From NCBI GenBank assembly GCA_963682175.1, contig OY821770.1, forward strand, positions 18,940,501-19,004,500: a stretch of 64,000 bases of DNA. Direction: 5' to 3'. Shown here in pieces: positions 22,853-34,800 of the stretch (within the stretch, counting starts at the first letter, position 1; every line of letters begins with the position of its first letter). The position numbers and the translations under genes are program-made. Under the pieces are notes generated by a model. The model searched no databases and was not told where the DNA came from. It was given only the letters and a program-made list of their open reading frames with translations. Source of the DNA: Triglochin maritima (lineage: Eukaryota; Streptophyta; Magnoliopsida; Alismatales; Juncaginaceae).

Positions 22853-25800
22853 GGAGACCTGGTCTTGTTACCGATAGTAGACTTTAATGTCATACTTGGG
22901 ATGGATTGGTTGTTCCAGTACGATGTTCGAGTCTTGTGCTGAGAAAAGAAGATTTTGATTCTGAGGAAGGGTCTACCTGATTTGCTGATCAGGGGGACGA
23001 ATGACAGAGGAGGTTGGGCCGTTGTATCCGCAGTGAGGGCACGGAAGTTGATTCAGCAGGGTTGCAGAGCTTTCGTGACAACTTTAGTTGTTCCAGATCC
23101 TGAGTTGAGGAGATTGGAGGACATCGAGATGGTCCAGGATTTTTCAGATGTGTTTGCGGACGATGTTGCGGGTTTGCTGCCTCACATGGAGATAGAGTTC
23201 GGCATAGATTTGGTAGTCGGGACTACACCGCAGTTGAATGTTCCGTATAGGATTGCACCTGCTGAGTTAGCTGAGCTGAAGAAGCAGTTGCAGGATTTGA
23301 TGGATACTGGGTTTATCTGACCTACTGTCTCACCTTGGGGAGCACCAGTACTCTTTATGAAGAAGAAGGATGGCTCGTTACGGATGTGTATTGATTACAG
23401 AATGATGAATAAGGTTACCGTTAGGAATCAATATCCTTACCCAGGATCGAGGACCTTCTCGACCAGTTGCAGTCAGCAAAGGTGTTCTCGAAGATTGATC
23501 TGCGATCCGGTTATCACCAGTTGAGGATCAGAGAGGTAGTTGTTCATAAGACATCATTCAGGATGAGATACGATCACTATGAGTTTCTGGTGATGTTGTT
23601 TGGTTAAACGAACGTGCCGACAACTTTCATGGATCTGATGAACAGGACGTTCAGTCGGTACCTCGATAGATTTGTTATTGTCTTCGTGGACATCTTGGTG
23701 TACTCCCGAGACATAGAGCAACACAGAGAGCATTTGAGGATCGTACTCGGCATCATGAGGGATCAACAGTTATATGCCAAGTACTCAAAGTGCAAGTTCT
23801 GGCTGGACAATGTTACTTTTCTGGGGTACATAGTATCGGGAGCTGGGATATCAGTGGATCCAGCGAAGGTCGAGGCAATGACTCAGTGGCGAGCCCCAAC
23901 GAGTGTGCCTGAGATTAGGAGTTTCGTTGGATTGGCGGGTCATTACCGGCGGTTCATCAAGGACTTCTCGAGACTTGCTTCGCCTTTGACGGCATTGACG
24001 CAGAAGGGTGTGAAGTTTGTATGGTCCCAGAAGTGCGAGGACAACTTTCAGGAACTGAAGAGTCGATTGACGACTGCTCCAGTTCTGACTCTTCCCATTG
24101 GCAGTGGAGGATTTGTGATTTACAGCGATGCGTCAGGGATTGGTCTGGATTGTGTGCTTATGCAGCATGGGAAGGTAGTTGCGTACGCTTTGAGGAAGTT
24201 GAAGGTACACGAGAAGAATTACCCAACTCATACCCGACTCATGATTTGGAGTCAGCAACCGTGGTTCACGTCTTGAAGACTTGACGGCATTATCTTTATG
24301 GAGAGCAGTTCGAGGTCTTCACAGATCACCAGAGCCTGAAGTATCTGTTTTCACAGAAGGAGATGAATATGAGACAACGCAGATAACTCGAGTTCATCAA
24401 GGATTACGACCTCATCATTTTCTTATCACCCAGGGAAGGCGAATTCAGTTGCAGACGCCCTGAGTAGGAAGGTGGAGATGTCAGCTGCTAGTTTGTGCAT
24501 TCAGGAGTGGAGGCTACTCGAGACCTTGTCAGAGTGGAAGTCGTTCACTGATGAATCCTGGGGTGCGGTGATTGCGGGTCTGAGGGTGGAGCCTCAGATG
24601 GTCACGAGTATTGTTCAGGCTCAGAGTTCTGATGATGAGCTGGATGGTCTGTTGTTGTTAGCTACCAGAGATGGATCCGATTTCAGTATAGTAGTTGATG
24701 GAGGTCTGAAACTCAGAGGTCCGGTCTGGGTGTCGAAAGGAGATTTGAGGAAAGAAATCATGGAGGAGGCACACAAGTCTCGTTAGTCAATACACCCAGC
24801 CAGCACGAAGATGCACAAGGATCTTCAGAGGAATTTCTGGTGGAAGAGGATGAATACTTAGATAACTGAGTTTGTTGACAGATGCATGGTTTGTCAGCAG
24901 GTGAAGATTGAGCATCAAAGACCAATAAGGCCGATGCAGAGGATCTAGCTTCCAGAGTGGAAGTGGGAGCATGAAAGTATGGATTTTGCCACCGGGCTGT
25001 CGAAGATGGGGAGATTCCACGACTCGATTTGGGTTATAGTCGATCAACTGACCAAGTCGACGCACGTTCTGGCTATCAAGACCACTTTACCTCTGGAGAG
25101 TCTGGCAAGGTTGTACATTGAGGAGATAGTCCGACTACAAGAAGTTCCAGTAAGCATTATTTCTGATAGAGATCCGAGGTTCACCTCTCGATTTTGGGTA
25201 GTCTGCAGAAGGCTTTGGGGACTCAGTTGAAGTTCAACACGACTTTCCACCCGCAGACAGACGGTCAGTACGAGAGGACCATCCAGACGTTAGAGGATAT
25301 GCTAAGAGCTTGCACTCTAGATTGGGCAAGGCATTGGGATGAGCAATTGTCATTGATCGAGTTCACCTACAACAACAACTATCACTCAAGTATTGGGATG
25401 GCGCCGTACGAGGCTTTGTAGGGGAGGTCTTGTGGATCACCGGTATGCTAGAGTGAGGTAGGCGAGGGGCAGTTAGTTGGGACTGAGATTGTTCAGTCTG
25501 AGAAGGTCGGCATGATCAGACAGAGATTGTCGAAACCACTCAGAGCAGGCAGAAGAGCTATGCATATAGGTGTAGGCGAGAGTTGAGATTTGAGGTAGGT
25601 GATCACGTTTTCTTGAAGATCTCCCCAGCTAGAGGAGTGATGATATTTGGGAAGAAGGGGAAGCTCAGTTCGAGGTATGTCTGGCCATTTGTGATTCTTG
25701 ACCGTGTTGGAGATGTTGCCTACATAGTTGCTTTGCCACCACAGTTTTTGCGTCTTCACAATGTCTTCCATGTCTCAATGTTGAGGAAGTACGTGACAAA

Positions 25801-26048
25801 TCCAGCTCATGTGATTTAGTTAGAGGTGCCAGGGATCCGTTAGGATTTGTCTCTTGAGGAGAGACCGGTAGAGATTGTTGATCAGATGGAGCAGCAGCTC
25901 AGGAGGAGGACCATTCCTATGGTGAAGGTCAGGTGGCAGCATCACAGTGAGCGTGAGGCCATGTGGGAAATTAAGGAGGAGGTTCGGAAGAAGTATCCAA
26001 AGTTGTTTGGTAAGCAGATTGTCCTTAATTTCGTGGACGAAATTCTTT
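22853..26048 (+). pseudogene. gypsy A Pol: protease end, RT, RNase H, integrase, chromodomain
   Basis: After the insertion the frame resumes with MDWLFQYDVRVLC, then 22955-23320 (EIEFGIDLVVG). A stop follows, then RT from [15 protein letters not shown] through a frameshifted stretch to 23614-24276. The RT catalytic motif, FMDD in sister element B, reads F-V-D with one Asp codon missing near 23683-23692. RNase H ([12 protein letters not shown]) follows, degraded after 24276. Integrase zinc region near 24790-24900 and core near 24979-25420 (MDFATGLS, IISDRDPRF) carry stops. A chromodomain near 25847-26035 (RRTIPMVKVRWQHHSEREAMWE) ends Pol. Chromodomains target integration to particular chromatin. 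Confidence 0.88.
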
Positions 26049-26062
26049 TAAGGAGGGAGGAT
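26049..26062 (+). other. polypurine tract, gypsy A
   Basis: TAAGGAGGGAGGAT immediately before the 3' LTR, the plus-strand priming site. Confidence 0.85.
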
Positions 26063-27588
26063 TGTGAGATCCTAATCTCTAATTAGTGGTCTAATGATGT
26101 TTAGGTGGTTGAGATGGTAGGGGTTGAGGTGGACGACTGAGATTGTTGGGAGGAGAGTATTTAAAGGTTGGGTTTTCCTCTCTCTCTTTCTCTCTTCTCA
26201 CTCGTCTCTCTCTCCCGCTTAATTCTCTCACTCATCTCCCTCTCAGCTCCCTGGTGCGTGGTAGTGTTATCGTCGTCGAGGAGAAGAGGTTCAGCGAAGT
26301 GTGCGAGTGATAGTGTTCATCGGTTGCTCGGTTGGGTTTCGCCGGAGATTAGCATTCTCCAGGAGACGCTCGCCGTGGTTCTTCAAAGGCTTCTACAAGC
26401 CTTCAAGGTATGTCAAACTTTACTTTTATGCTCACCTAAGCTAGAGTGAGTGTTGGAGTGGTCGATGGTAGGACGAAAGGCTCGTCGAAGTTGTGCAGCA
26501 GAGTCTCTGCTCTGTTTTGGTCGACCGATTGTAGTGTATTTGGGCGTTGATATCTCGCACCGGTTGAACAATACCCTTGGGTTGCCGATCGATTATGCAT
26601 TTTGAGCGAGATGATGGAGGCTTTGGGAGTTTTCGGTCGAAAGGGACCCCTTTGCCGTTCGACCGAAAGCACTACTTTATGTCGGTTGGGGGTGTAGAAC
26701 ACAAAACATTCGACCACCCTATGATTTTGTTTGACCGATGACTTGAGAAAACTTAATGTTTTTTCGACCCTTTGTAGTTTCGGTCAACCGGTAGAATTTG
26801 CTACCAAATCTGATTTTACTGCTTTTTTCGGTCAACCATTATTTCTGGTTTGTTCGACCGTTTGTGCACTTTTTGCGGAAGGAGGATTTTACTGGTTGTT
26901 TTCGGTCGAACGAGTCCCCTTTGTCGTTTGACCGGTTGGTTGTTATTTCGGTTGGAACCGGGTTGGTTGTGGGGTTTCGGTCGACCGGTTGTGATGTTCG
27001 GTCGATAGTTTCTGCACAGTTTTGTGTATGTTGCTGGTGTTGTTTGTGGTTTTGATATGCTTGAGGGCAATGAGTCCCCGACCTTTTTGGGGCGACGTTA
27101 CGGACATTCCGGCCTGAGAGACATCGTGGTTCTGGCTCTGAGGAGTGGGTGCCTTGTGTGCACATGTGGTTTGTGGCCGATGATTTTCCGACAGGTGCCT
27201 TGTGTACACGAGTTGTTGTGGGGTTGGGGTGTGAGGACCCTTGAGCCCCGTGTTGTTGCATTAGCTATGGTTGGGAGAGAGGTCCCGAGAACCCAGTTGG
27301 ATGGTGGCAGTTGTAATGTATTGCGTTTTCTTATCATGTCATGTATTTGTTAATTCATGCATTTAGGAGTTTGGCATACGGAGTTTCCTTATGGAAAACT
27401 TAGGCATAGTTTTATGGTTACATTTCAGGTCGTAAGCGTCTTTAGGAGTTGGTGACTGAGGGCGGGACCACCCGGACCAGATTTTGTTTTTCTTGCTTTT
27501 GAGGTTGTCATGATTACACCTGTATACGTTGTATATCTTTTGTTAATGTAATCATACCTTTGACATCTTGTATTATACGGTGCACCAC

Positions 27589-27641
<53 letters not shown>

Positions 27642-27717
27642 GTTTTTCATAGCGTCTCTGGTGCTTGATATGTATCTTTTAAAGTTTTAAATTTTTCTGC
27701 TGTTTCGGAGCATTACA
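26063..27717 (+). repeat. 3' LTR of gypsy element A (1655 bp)
   Basis: Starts TGTGAGATCC and ends GAGCATTACA, followed by TSD TAAAT. It has one minisatellite unit where the 5' LTR has two. It lacks a 20-bp block present at 18713-18732 of the 5' LTR, which lies between two GGTCGACC words. Many palindromes have decayed (for example GGTCAACC). Confidence 0.92.
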
Positions 27718-27722
27718 TAAAT

Positions 27723-28128
27723 AACATTCAGATTTAGTTATACTTCATGTACGTTAAGTGAAGATTTCCCTTTTGATACTAGTTATTTGTTTTAGGTAGT
27801 AGGAAAGAAATACCGTTTTACTTGAAGATGAAAAACTCGAGATGATGAAATGGAATAGAAGTAGTATTGTTGATTTCTGTTAACTTGTATTTAATGGGAA
27901 AGTTGTATGCAGAAGTGGGGAATGAATGTTAATGGTTAGGGGACTTTATGAATCTTTGTTTTGACTTTTTGTTGTACAATATTTTACTTCTACTGAACTT
28001 GCTACTGAAAGCACTTTCATCGGTTGTCTTTCTAAATTAAGTTATTTTCCCACGAGCTGCAAACTTCTGAATGAGATAAGCATATATTCATTTGTTCCTC
28101 TTCACTTAACTTTTGTTTTATGGCTCAG
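27723..28128. other. MLO copy 2 intron 1, host part
   Basis: Host intron sequence between element A and MLO exon 2, AT-rich, ending TATGGCTCAG (acceptor). Nothing else is seen. Confidence 0.7.
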
Positions 28129-29557
28129 TGGATTGCAGAGAAAAAGAAGACATCCATGATTGAAATGTTTGAGAGAGTTAAAACTGGTATGTATTAATTC
28201 AACATAATGGAAAACATTTTGAATCCCAACTATATTTTGATTCAACACTAATTCAACACTGTTTTTTTAGCTCACATTTATTTCAATCCTTGATTTCCAA
28301 TAACTCCCCATGGACTTCTGTTCTCTTGCAGAGTTGATGATTTTGGGATTCATATCGTTGTTATTGACTTTGCTAACAAACTACGTATCAAAAATTTGCA
28401 TCCATGAGAAGGTTGCAGACACAATGTTACCATGTAGCCTCAAAGTGGACAAAAAATATCAAGAGAAAGATGTTGTATCGTTTTCTGGTTCAAACAATAG
28501 ATGTTTGGCAGTCGATGTTTACTCTTCTTGTTCCAAGGTAAGTAAAACACTCTTGAGACAATGAACATTAGATATCTACTGTGTTTTGATTAAGTATATT
28601 TTGAGTTTTATATATAATCAGGGTAAAGTGCAGCTCATTTCACACAATGGGATCCATCAACTTCACATTTTCATTTTCTTTCTGGCTGTGTTTCGTTTGT
28701 TGTTGAGTGCTATCACAATGGGCCCTGGAAAAGCAAAGGTTCATTGAAGTCCATTACATGATTTTGGTTGATTTTTTTGTTGTTGCAATAATACATGTTT
28801 GTTTTGGTGCAAATGTTAATGTAGATTCGAGGGTGGAAGGACTGGGAATAAGAGGCAGCAACTTCTGAAAATGAGTCTACTATTGGTGAGTTATCGTGAA
28901 AATTACAGGGAAAATAACTTATTTCATTTCTATAGTTCTAATGTTGTTGGTTGTGAACATGTTAGATCCTCAACAATTCAGACTTACCCGAGAAACAACC
29001 TTTGTTAGACAACATATAAATGTTTGGAATAGAGTTACCATCCTCTTTATTATTGTAAGTTTTGTCATATGTATGTTCAAATGAATTATTTAAAGATGAC
29101 AACTTTTTTTTGCATATCATGATTGCAGTCAAGTTTCTTACAACAATTTTATCGATCTGTTCGGAAGCCCGACTACTTGGCCATGCGAAATGGATTCATT
29201 AGTGTGAGTATGCTTCATATAGTAAAATTGCAAATGCAATTACATGAAAACTTGTTACTTCATATAGTAACATATTGCTATGCATATTTTTTCTGAATAT
29301 GAAAACTTGTTACTTCATCATGTAGGCCCTTTTAACTTCTGTCAGTAAGTTTAACTTTCGAAAGTACATCAGAAGATCTCTAGAGGATGGCTTCAAAGTA
29401 GTTGTTGGAATCAGGTAAAACAATAAATGTAATATCCTAACCCTTGGTTATTGTTTTAATTGTGATTAGGGGTGGATTAGGATGGAGGGCTGGGTTTGAT
29501 TGGGTGGTGTTGAGGTGGATAGTGGAGATGGGGGGGGGAGGTATATGAGTTGGTGGG

Positions 29558-29559
<2 letters not shown>

Positions 29560-29613
<54 letters not shown>

Positions 29614-29645
29614 CTATTCTCTCTCTCTCTCTCCTGCTATTCTCT
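29560..29645. repeat. (TC)n tract in LTR B
   Basis: About 50 bp of pure TC to 29610, then interrupted CT-rich sequence. The 3' LTR equivalent (about 36120-36178) is shorter. Confidence 0.95.
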
Positions 29646-30731
29646 CTCTCACGCTCGAGTCTCTCTCTCCCTCTTGATCTGCAGTTCTCTGAGGTGAGGA
29701 GGAGCTCAGACATTCTCCGGGTCATGTTGTTGAGACTCGCTGGGTCGTTGCAGGAGTTGTCGAAGAAATCAGAGTAAAAGATGGTCGCCGGAGTTTGAGC
29801 TAAATCGTGGAAACGCTCGCCGTTGGTTCTTCAAGGCTTCTTCAAGCCTTGATGTATGTCAAACTTGCTTTTACACTCACCTATTATTCGTGTGGGGGTG
29901 GGAGCGGTCGACGGTAGGCCGTTTTGGCTCGTCGGACCTGCACAACTATTTCTGCACTAAAATCGGTCGACCGGTGTTCTGGGTTCGGTCGACCGGTTAT
30001 AGTGTATTTTGGGCGACATCCTCGCACCGGTCGAACAATACCCTTGGGGTGGTCGACCGGTTGTGCAATTTCGAACGAGGGATGGATACTCTGGTGCTTT
30101 TCGGTCGACCGGGTCCCCTTTGTCGGTCGACCGAAAGTACTGTTGTATGTCGGTTGGGGCGTTGACCATCTAAACGGTCGACCGCCTGTTTGACTCATTC
30201 GACCGACGACTTAAGTTAACTTAATGTCCGGTCGACCGGAAGTGTTGTTTCGGTCGACCGTGTGGATCGACTTGTTGAAGGCTTTTGCACTCGTGGTTTT
30301 CGGTCGATCGCTAGTGTTGTTTCGGTCGACCGTGTAGTGTGGACGGTTGGTGAGTCCTACTGGTGGTTTTCGGTCGACCAGAAGTCTTGGGTCGTTCGAT
30401 CGTTGGAGTTTGGTTTTCGAAAATGTTTTCTTACTGGTGCTTTTCGGTCGTCTGGGCCCCCTTTGCCGTTCGACCGATTGACGGGTTTTTCTGTTGGGCC
30501 AGTTCTCTAGGTGAGGATCGGTCGAGCGTTAAACAGTTTTCGTTCGACCGTTTCTGCCATTTTTGGTGGATTCGTGGTTTTATGAGTACACTTGACGGCG
30601 CTTTGTCTCTCCAGCCCCAAGGTGGCAACGACACGGACTGTCGCCTGATAGTGGTGTGCTTGTACGCTTGAAAGTTGCTCGTCTCTCCGGCCTTTTGGGC
30701 AACGGCACGGACTGTCGCCCGATAGTAGTAC

Positions 30732-31091
30732 GAGTGTTTTGGGTTGGGGTGAGAGGACCATTGAGACCCGGTTGTGTGGCCGTGACTGTACCGGCAGTGC
30801 CGTGTGTGCACGAGTGTTGTGGGTTGGGGGTGAGAGGACCCTTGAGACCCGGTTGTGTGGCCGTGACTGTACCGGCGGTGCCGTGTGTGCACGAGTGTTG
30901 TGGGTTGGGGTGAGAGGACCCTTGAGACCCGGTTGTGTGACCGTGACTGTACCGGTGGTGCCGTGTGTGCACGAGTGTTGTGGGTTGGGGTGAGAGGACC
31001 CTTGAGACCCGGTTGTGTGGTCGTGATTGTACCGGTGGTGGCATGTGTGCACGAGTGTTGTGGGTTAGGGTGAGAGGACCCTTGAGACCCG
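30732..31091 (+). repeat. 80-bp minisatellite, four full units plus a half
   Basis: The unit starts GAGTGTTGTGGGTTGGGG, contains GGACCCTTGAGACCC and ends GTGTGTGCAC. Starts fall near 30732, 30812, 30893, 30973 and 31052. Because 80 is not a multiple of three, all frames stay open across it and long spurious ORFs appear on both strands. The 3' LTR has two full units and a half (37142-37340). Confidence 0.95.
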
Positions 31092-31467
31092 ATCATGTCT
31101 GATTGTGCTATTCATTATTCATTGCATATTTCATTATTGTCCATATATGTGTTAGGGTTTGGAATACTGGGTTTCCTTCTGGAAACTCAGGCATTTTATG
31201 TCTGCTTTCAGGCCGTGAGCAACGGTAGAGGGTGGTGCCTGCGGAGGAGAGCTTCTGGGACCAGATCGTGCTTTCCCCTCGTTTAAGGTTGTGATTACAT
31301 GTGTATATTGTATCTTATAGCTTGTGATGCAATCACCCATTTTTGTAAACTCAGATCTATATATTTGATATATATGTTGGTGCACCTGGTGTCTATCTTT
31401 GGTAATGTCCTCCGTTGTTTGTATGTTATAAATTTTAAATTTTCCGCTGTTCGAGGACGTTACAATT

Positions 31468-31479
31468 TGGTATCAGAGC
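31468..31479 (+). other. primer-binding site, gypsy B
   Basis: TGGTATCAGAGC, a perfect match to the initiator-Met tRNA primer motif, four bases past the LTR end. Confidence 0.92.
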
Positions 31480-31589
31480 CGTTGGTTCCCGAGTCTTTGT
31501 CCAAAGAAACCACCCTTAGGAGTTGAGTCAGCATTTTAGTAGGTCCTGCATGCATTATCATTGTTGAGTCAAACTCTTTTGTTCTGCAG

Positions 31590-32058
31590 ATGGCTCCGAG
31601 ACGTGTGAGACCTCCCACGCGCTATCGCAGTCCCAGTGAGGAGTCTGGGGGCTGCTGAGGCGGAGGAGAGGCTGTCTGAGCCAGTGACACTGAAGATGTT
31701 GGGCGAGCTTCTGGAGAGCCGCGCCGACCAGACTGGCATTATGCATGATCGTTTTATGCGTCAGCATCCGCCAATTTTCAATGGCAGAGGCGACCCTGAG
31801 GCAGTAGAGGACTGGGTCTTTAGCATCCAGAAGATCTTCCGGGCTATTGGAGTGACACCGGAGAGGATGGTGGGCCTGGCCACCTATGTTTTGGACGGGG
31901 AGGCGTCCAACTGGTGGAGGACCATGTTGGCAGTCGTGTTCGACAACAGTGACGATGTGAGTTGGGAGGACTTCCTTGTGGAGTTCAACCAACAGTACTT
32001 CCCGCAGCACCTTCGTGATCGGAAGAGGGAGCAGTTTCTGGACCTTGACTGCCTATAG
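31590..32058 (+). pseudogene. gypsy B Gag, N-terminal part, frameshifted
   Basis: Gag starts at ATG 31590, directly after the acceptor-like TTCTGCAG. The first frame reads MAPRRVRPPTRYRSPSEES and ends at TGA near 31656. Coding continues in the 31636-32058 frame, with RFMRQHPPIFNGRGDPEAVEDW, the capsid-like helices and a TAG at 32056. It then shifts again into the long frame below. Gag self-assembles into virus-like particles; two frameshifts disable this one. Confidence 0.88.
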
Positions 32059-33454
32059 CAGCAGGTTCCATGCTTTGGAACGATACTGCTCGGAGATTTA
32101 TGTGACCCAGGAGCAGAGGGCTCGGAAGTTTGTGCGGGGTCTGAGGCCACAGTTCAGGTCTCGTGTCACCACCAGTATGCCACAGACTTTAGCAGATGCT
32201 GTGAAGTTTGCGACCATCATGGACCAGGATAGTCAGGAGATCCTGGAGGATGCTAGGAGGTTGCAGGTGAAGCCTGCAGGACGTCCAGGAGGACAGTTAC
32301 AGGGGAATCCGGGCAAGAGGCCCAGGATAGACGGAGGTGGAGTGTCACAGAGTGGGCCTTGTAGGCAGTGTGGCAGAGTTCATCCGGGACGGGGGTGCGG
32401 ACACCGCCCCGGCGCTTGTCACGGTTGTGGTAAGATGGGACACTTCGTCCGTTCTTGTCCGAGCGCGCCAGGTGGGTCTAGCGGACGACCGGGACCATCA
32501 ACGTCTGGTGGAGGTGGACCGAGCAGACCTGCAGCACCACCTCAGCAGGGGAGGAGAGCTGGGAGAGTCTTCACTATCAAGGCTGATGAGGCTAGGGATG
32601 CCAGCACGGTAGTGGAAGGTACGTTGCTCGTTGATGATTTGATTGCTAGAGTGTTATTCGACTCTGGTGCCACACACTCGTTTATCTCTGAGCAGTTTGT
32701 GAGCGTGTTGGGTCGTACCCCTGCGATGTTGACTACCACTTTGGAGGTCAGCACACCCCTGGGTTTGGTGGGCACTGTGAGGAGAATTCTTCCCGGCGCC
32801 ACGATTTCTTCGGGAGACCAGGAATTTCTGGCTGACCTGGTCTTGCTACCGATGGTGGACTTTGATGTTATACATGGGATGGATTTGTTGTCCCAGTATG
32901 ACATTCGAGTCTTATGCCGTGATAAGAAGATTTTGATTTCGAGGCGGGGTTTGCCTGATCTTTTGATCAGAGGATTGAAGGACCGCGGAGGTCGGTTGAT
33001 TGTTTCTTCAGTTAGAGCTCGGAAGTTGATTCGGCAGGGTTGCAGGGCTTTTGTAGCCACTTTGGTAGTTCCAGATCCGGAGTTGAGGAGGCTGGAGGAC
33101 ATCAAGATTGTTCAGGATTTTCCCGAGGTGTTTGCTGATGATGTCTCCGGTCTACCACCTCAGAGAGAGATAGAGTTCGACATTGATTTGGTAGTTGGGG
33201 CTACACCGCAGTCGAAGGCTACGTACAGGATGGTGCTTGCAGAGTTGTCTGAGATGAAGAAGCAGTTACAGGTTCTGATGGATACTGGGTTTATCCGACC
33301 TACTGTTTCACCGTGGGGTGCACCGATTCTTTTCGTAAAGAAGAAGGATGGCTCGTTGCGGATGTGTATAGATTACCGGATGTTGAATAAGGTTACCGTG
33401 AGGAATCAGTATCCTTTGCCCAGGATCGAGGACCTGTTTGACCAGTTGCAGTAA
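31976..33454 (+). pseudogene. gypsy B Gag C-terminus, protease and RT N-terminus (492-codon open frame)
   Basis: The longest open stretch of element B. In order: the end of capsid ([19 protein letters not shown]), a CCHC knuckle [14 protein letters not shown] (near 32415-32460), an intact protease active site [11 protein letters not shown] (near 32658), [17 protein letters not shown], and the start of RT with [19 protein letters not shown]. It ends at a TAA (33452-33454) following DLFDQLQ, where the family continues. The first codons of this frame (31976 to about 32060) are out of frame with Gag, so the true coding start of this part is near 32060. Confidence 0.9.
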
Positions 33455-34800
33455 GCGAAGGTGTTCACGAAGATTGATCTGTGATCTGGGTATCATCAGT
33501 TGAGGATCAGAGAGGCAGATGTTCAGAAGACAACTTTTCGGACGAGGTACGTGCACTTTGAGTTTTTGGTGATGCCGTTCGGGTTGACGAACATGCCTGC
33601 AGCATTTATGCATCTAATGAATAGGACATTCAGTCAGTATCTCGACCGTTTCGTGATTGTCTTCATGGACGATATCTTGGTCTATTCACCAGATATGGAG
33701 CAGCACCGGGAGCATCTGAGGATTGTACTGGGCATTCTGAGAGATCAGCAGTTGTACGCCAAGTTTTCGAAGTGTGAGTTTTGGCTTCACAGTGTGGCAT
33801 TTTTGGGGCACATAGTATCGGGAGCTGGGATATCAGTGGATCCAGCGAAGGTCGAGGCAGTGACATAGTGGAGAGCCCCGACGAGTGTGACTGAGATTAG
33901 GAGTTTTGTTGGATTGGCGGGTTATTACCGTCGGTTCATCAAAGACTTCTCGAGACTTGCTTCACCCCTGACAGCGCTGACGAAGAAAGGAGTGAAGTTT
34001 GTTTGGTCCCAGAAATGCGAGGACAGTTTTCAGGAACTGAAGAGTCGGTTGACGACTGCTCCAGTTCTGACGCTTCCTAGTGGTAGTGGCGGTTTTGTGA
34101 TTTATAGTGACGCCTTAGGTGTTGGTTTGGGATGTGTACTGATGCAGCACGTGCAGGTAGTGGCGTATGCTTCGAGGCAGCTGAAGGTGCACGAGAGGAA
34201 TTACCCCACTCACTATTTAGAGTTGGCAGCCGTGGTTCACGCTCTGAAGATTTGGCGTCACTATTTGTATGGTGAGCGGTTCGAAGTCTTCACTGATCAT
34301 CAGAGTCTGAAGTATCTGTTTTCACAGAAGGAGCTGAACATGAGACAACGCAGATGGCTTGAGCTGATTAAGGATTTTGATTTCACCATCTCCTATCATC
34401 CGGGGAAGGCGAATTCAGTTGCAGACGCGCTGAGCAGGAAAGTGGAGGTGGAAGCTGCGAGTTTGTGCATTCAGGAGTGGAGGCTACTCGAGACATTGTC
34501 GGAGTGGAGGCCATTCACGGAGAGCTCAGAGGGGGCAATGACTGTGGGGCTTCGAGTGGAGCCGCAGACTGTCAGCCGAGTTGTTCAGGCTCAACACAGT
34601 GATGAGGAGTTGACTAGTCTGCTACGGTCAGCTGCCAGGGATGGATCAGACTTCACTGTGGGAGTGGATGGAGGTCTGAGGTTCAGGAGTCGGATCTGGG
34701 TGCCGAGGGTCGATGGGTTGAGAGATGACATCATGGAGGAGGCACACCGAGCGAGATATTCCATTCACCCGGGGAGTACAAAGATGTATAAGGATCTATA
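33455..34800 (+). pseudogene. gypsy B RT, RNase H and integrase zinc region
   Basis: The same frame continues past stops at 33452, about 33481 (CGA to TGA) and 33866 (CAG to TAG). RT has [12 protein letters not shown] and the catalytic FMDD at 33662-33673, intact. 33887-34801 is open: [16 protein letters not shown], then RNase H with FVIYSDALGVGLG and [29 protein letters not shown], and the start of the integrase HHCC region (YSIHPGSTKMY). A TAG follows at about 34799. The stops look like C-to-T changes at CAG/CGA codons. Confidence 0.9.

Larger units (their letters stand above)
18281..27717 (+). mobile_element. Ty3/gypsy chromovirus A, in MLO copy 2 intron 1
   Basis: A full-structure element with LTRs 18281-20035 and 26063-27717, primer site, Gag, protease, RT, RNase H, integrase, chromodomain and polypurine tract. 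It is flanked by a perfect TSD TAAAT (18276-18280 and 27718-27722). Pol order RT-RNase H-integrase with a C-terminal chromodomain and a Met-tRNA primer places it among plant chromoviruses, most like the Tekay/Del lineage. Many stops plus a 1424-bp insertion in the protease region make it inactive. It inserted 75 bases after the exon 1 donor of MLO copy 2. Confidence 0.93.
29428..31464 (+). repeat. 5' LTR of gypsy element B (2037 bp)
   Basis: TGTAATATCC ... GGACGTTACA. Order: a GTATATGAG box near 29541, a (TC)n tract, a possible splice donor GTATGT at 29855, the CGGTCGACCG cluster (29904-30555, eleven GTCGAC cores plus variants), an 80-bp minisatellite (30732-31091) and the LTR end. It is 314 bp longer than the 3' LTR: two extra 80-bp units, a 96-bp segment and a longer TC run. 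Confidence 0.93.

Noticed and set aside
29477..29777. Open frames rich in Arg-Glu or Ser-Leu repeats
   Set aside because: Direct translations of the (TC)n tract.
29904..30555. Regularly recurring palindromes resembling a CRISPR array
   Set aside because: Spacing is irregular, repeats are 8-12 bp, there are no cas genes and the setting is a plant LTR.
30431..31096. Long minus-strand open frames (up to 221 codons) in LTR B, and similar ones at 36816-37364
   Set aside because: They run across the 80-bp minisatellite, whose length keeps all frames open. They give repetitive proline/serine/histidine translations with no domain.
32542..33105. 187-codon antisense frame
   Set aside because: Shadow of the protease-RT coding frame of element B.
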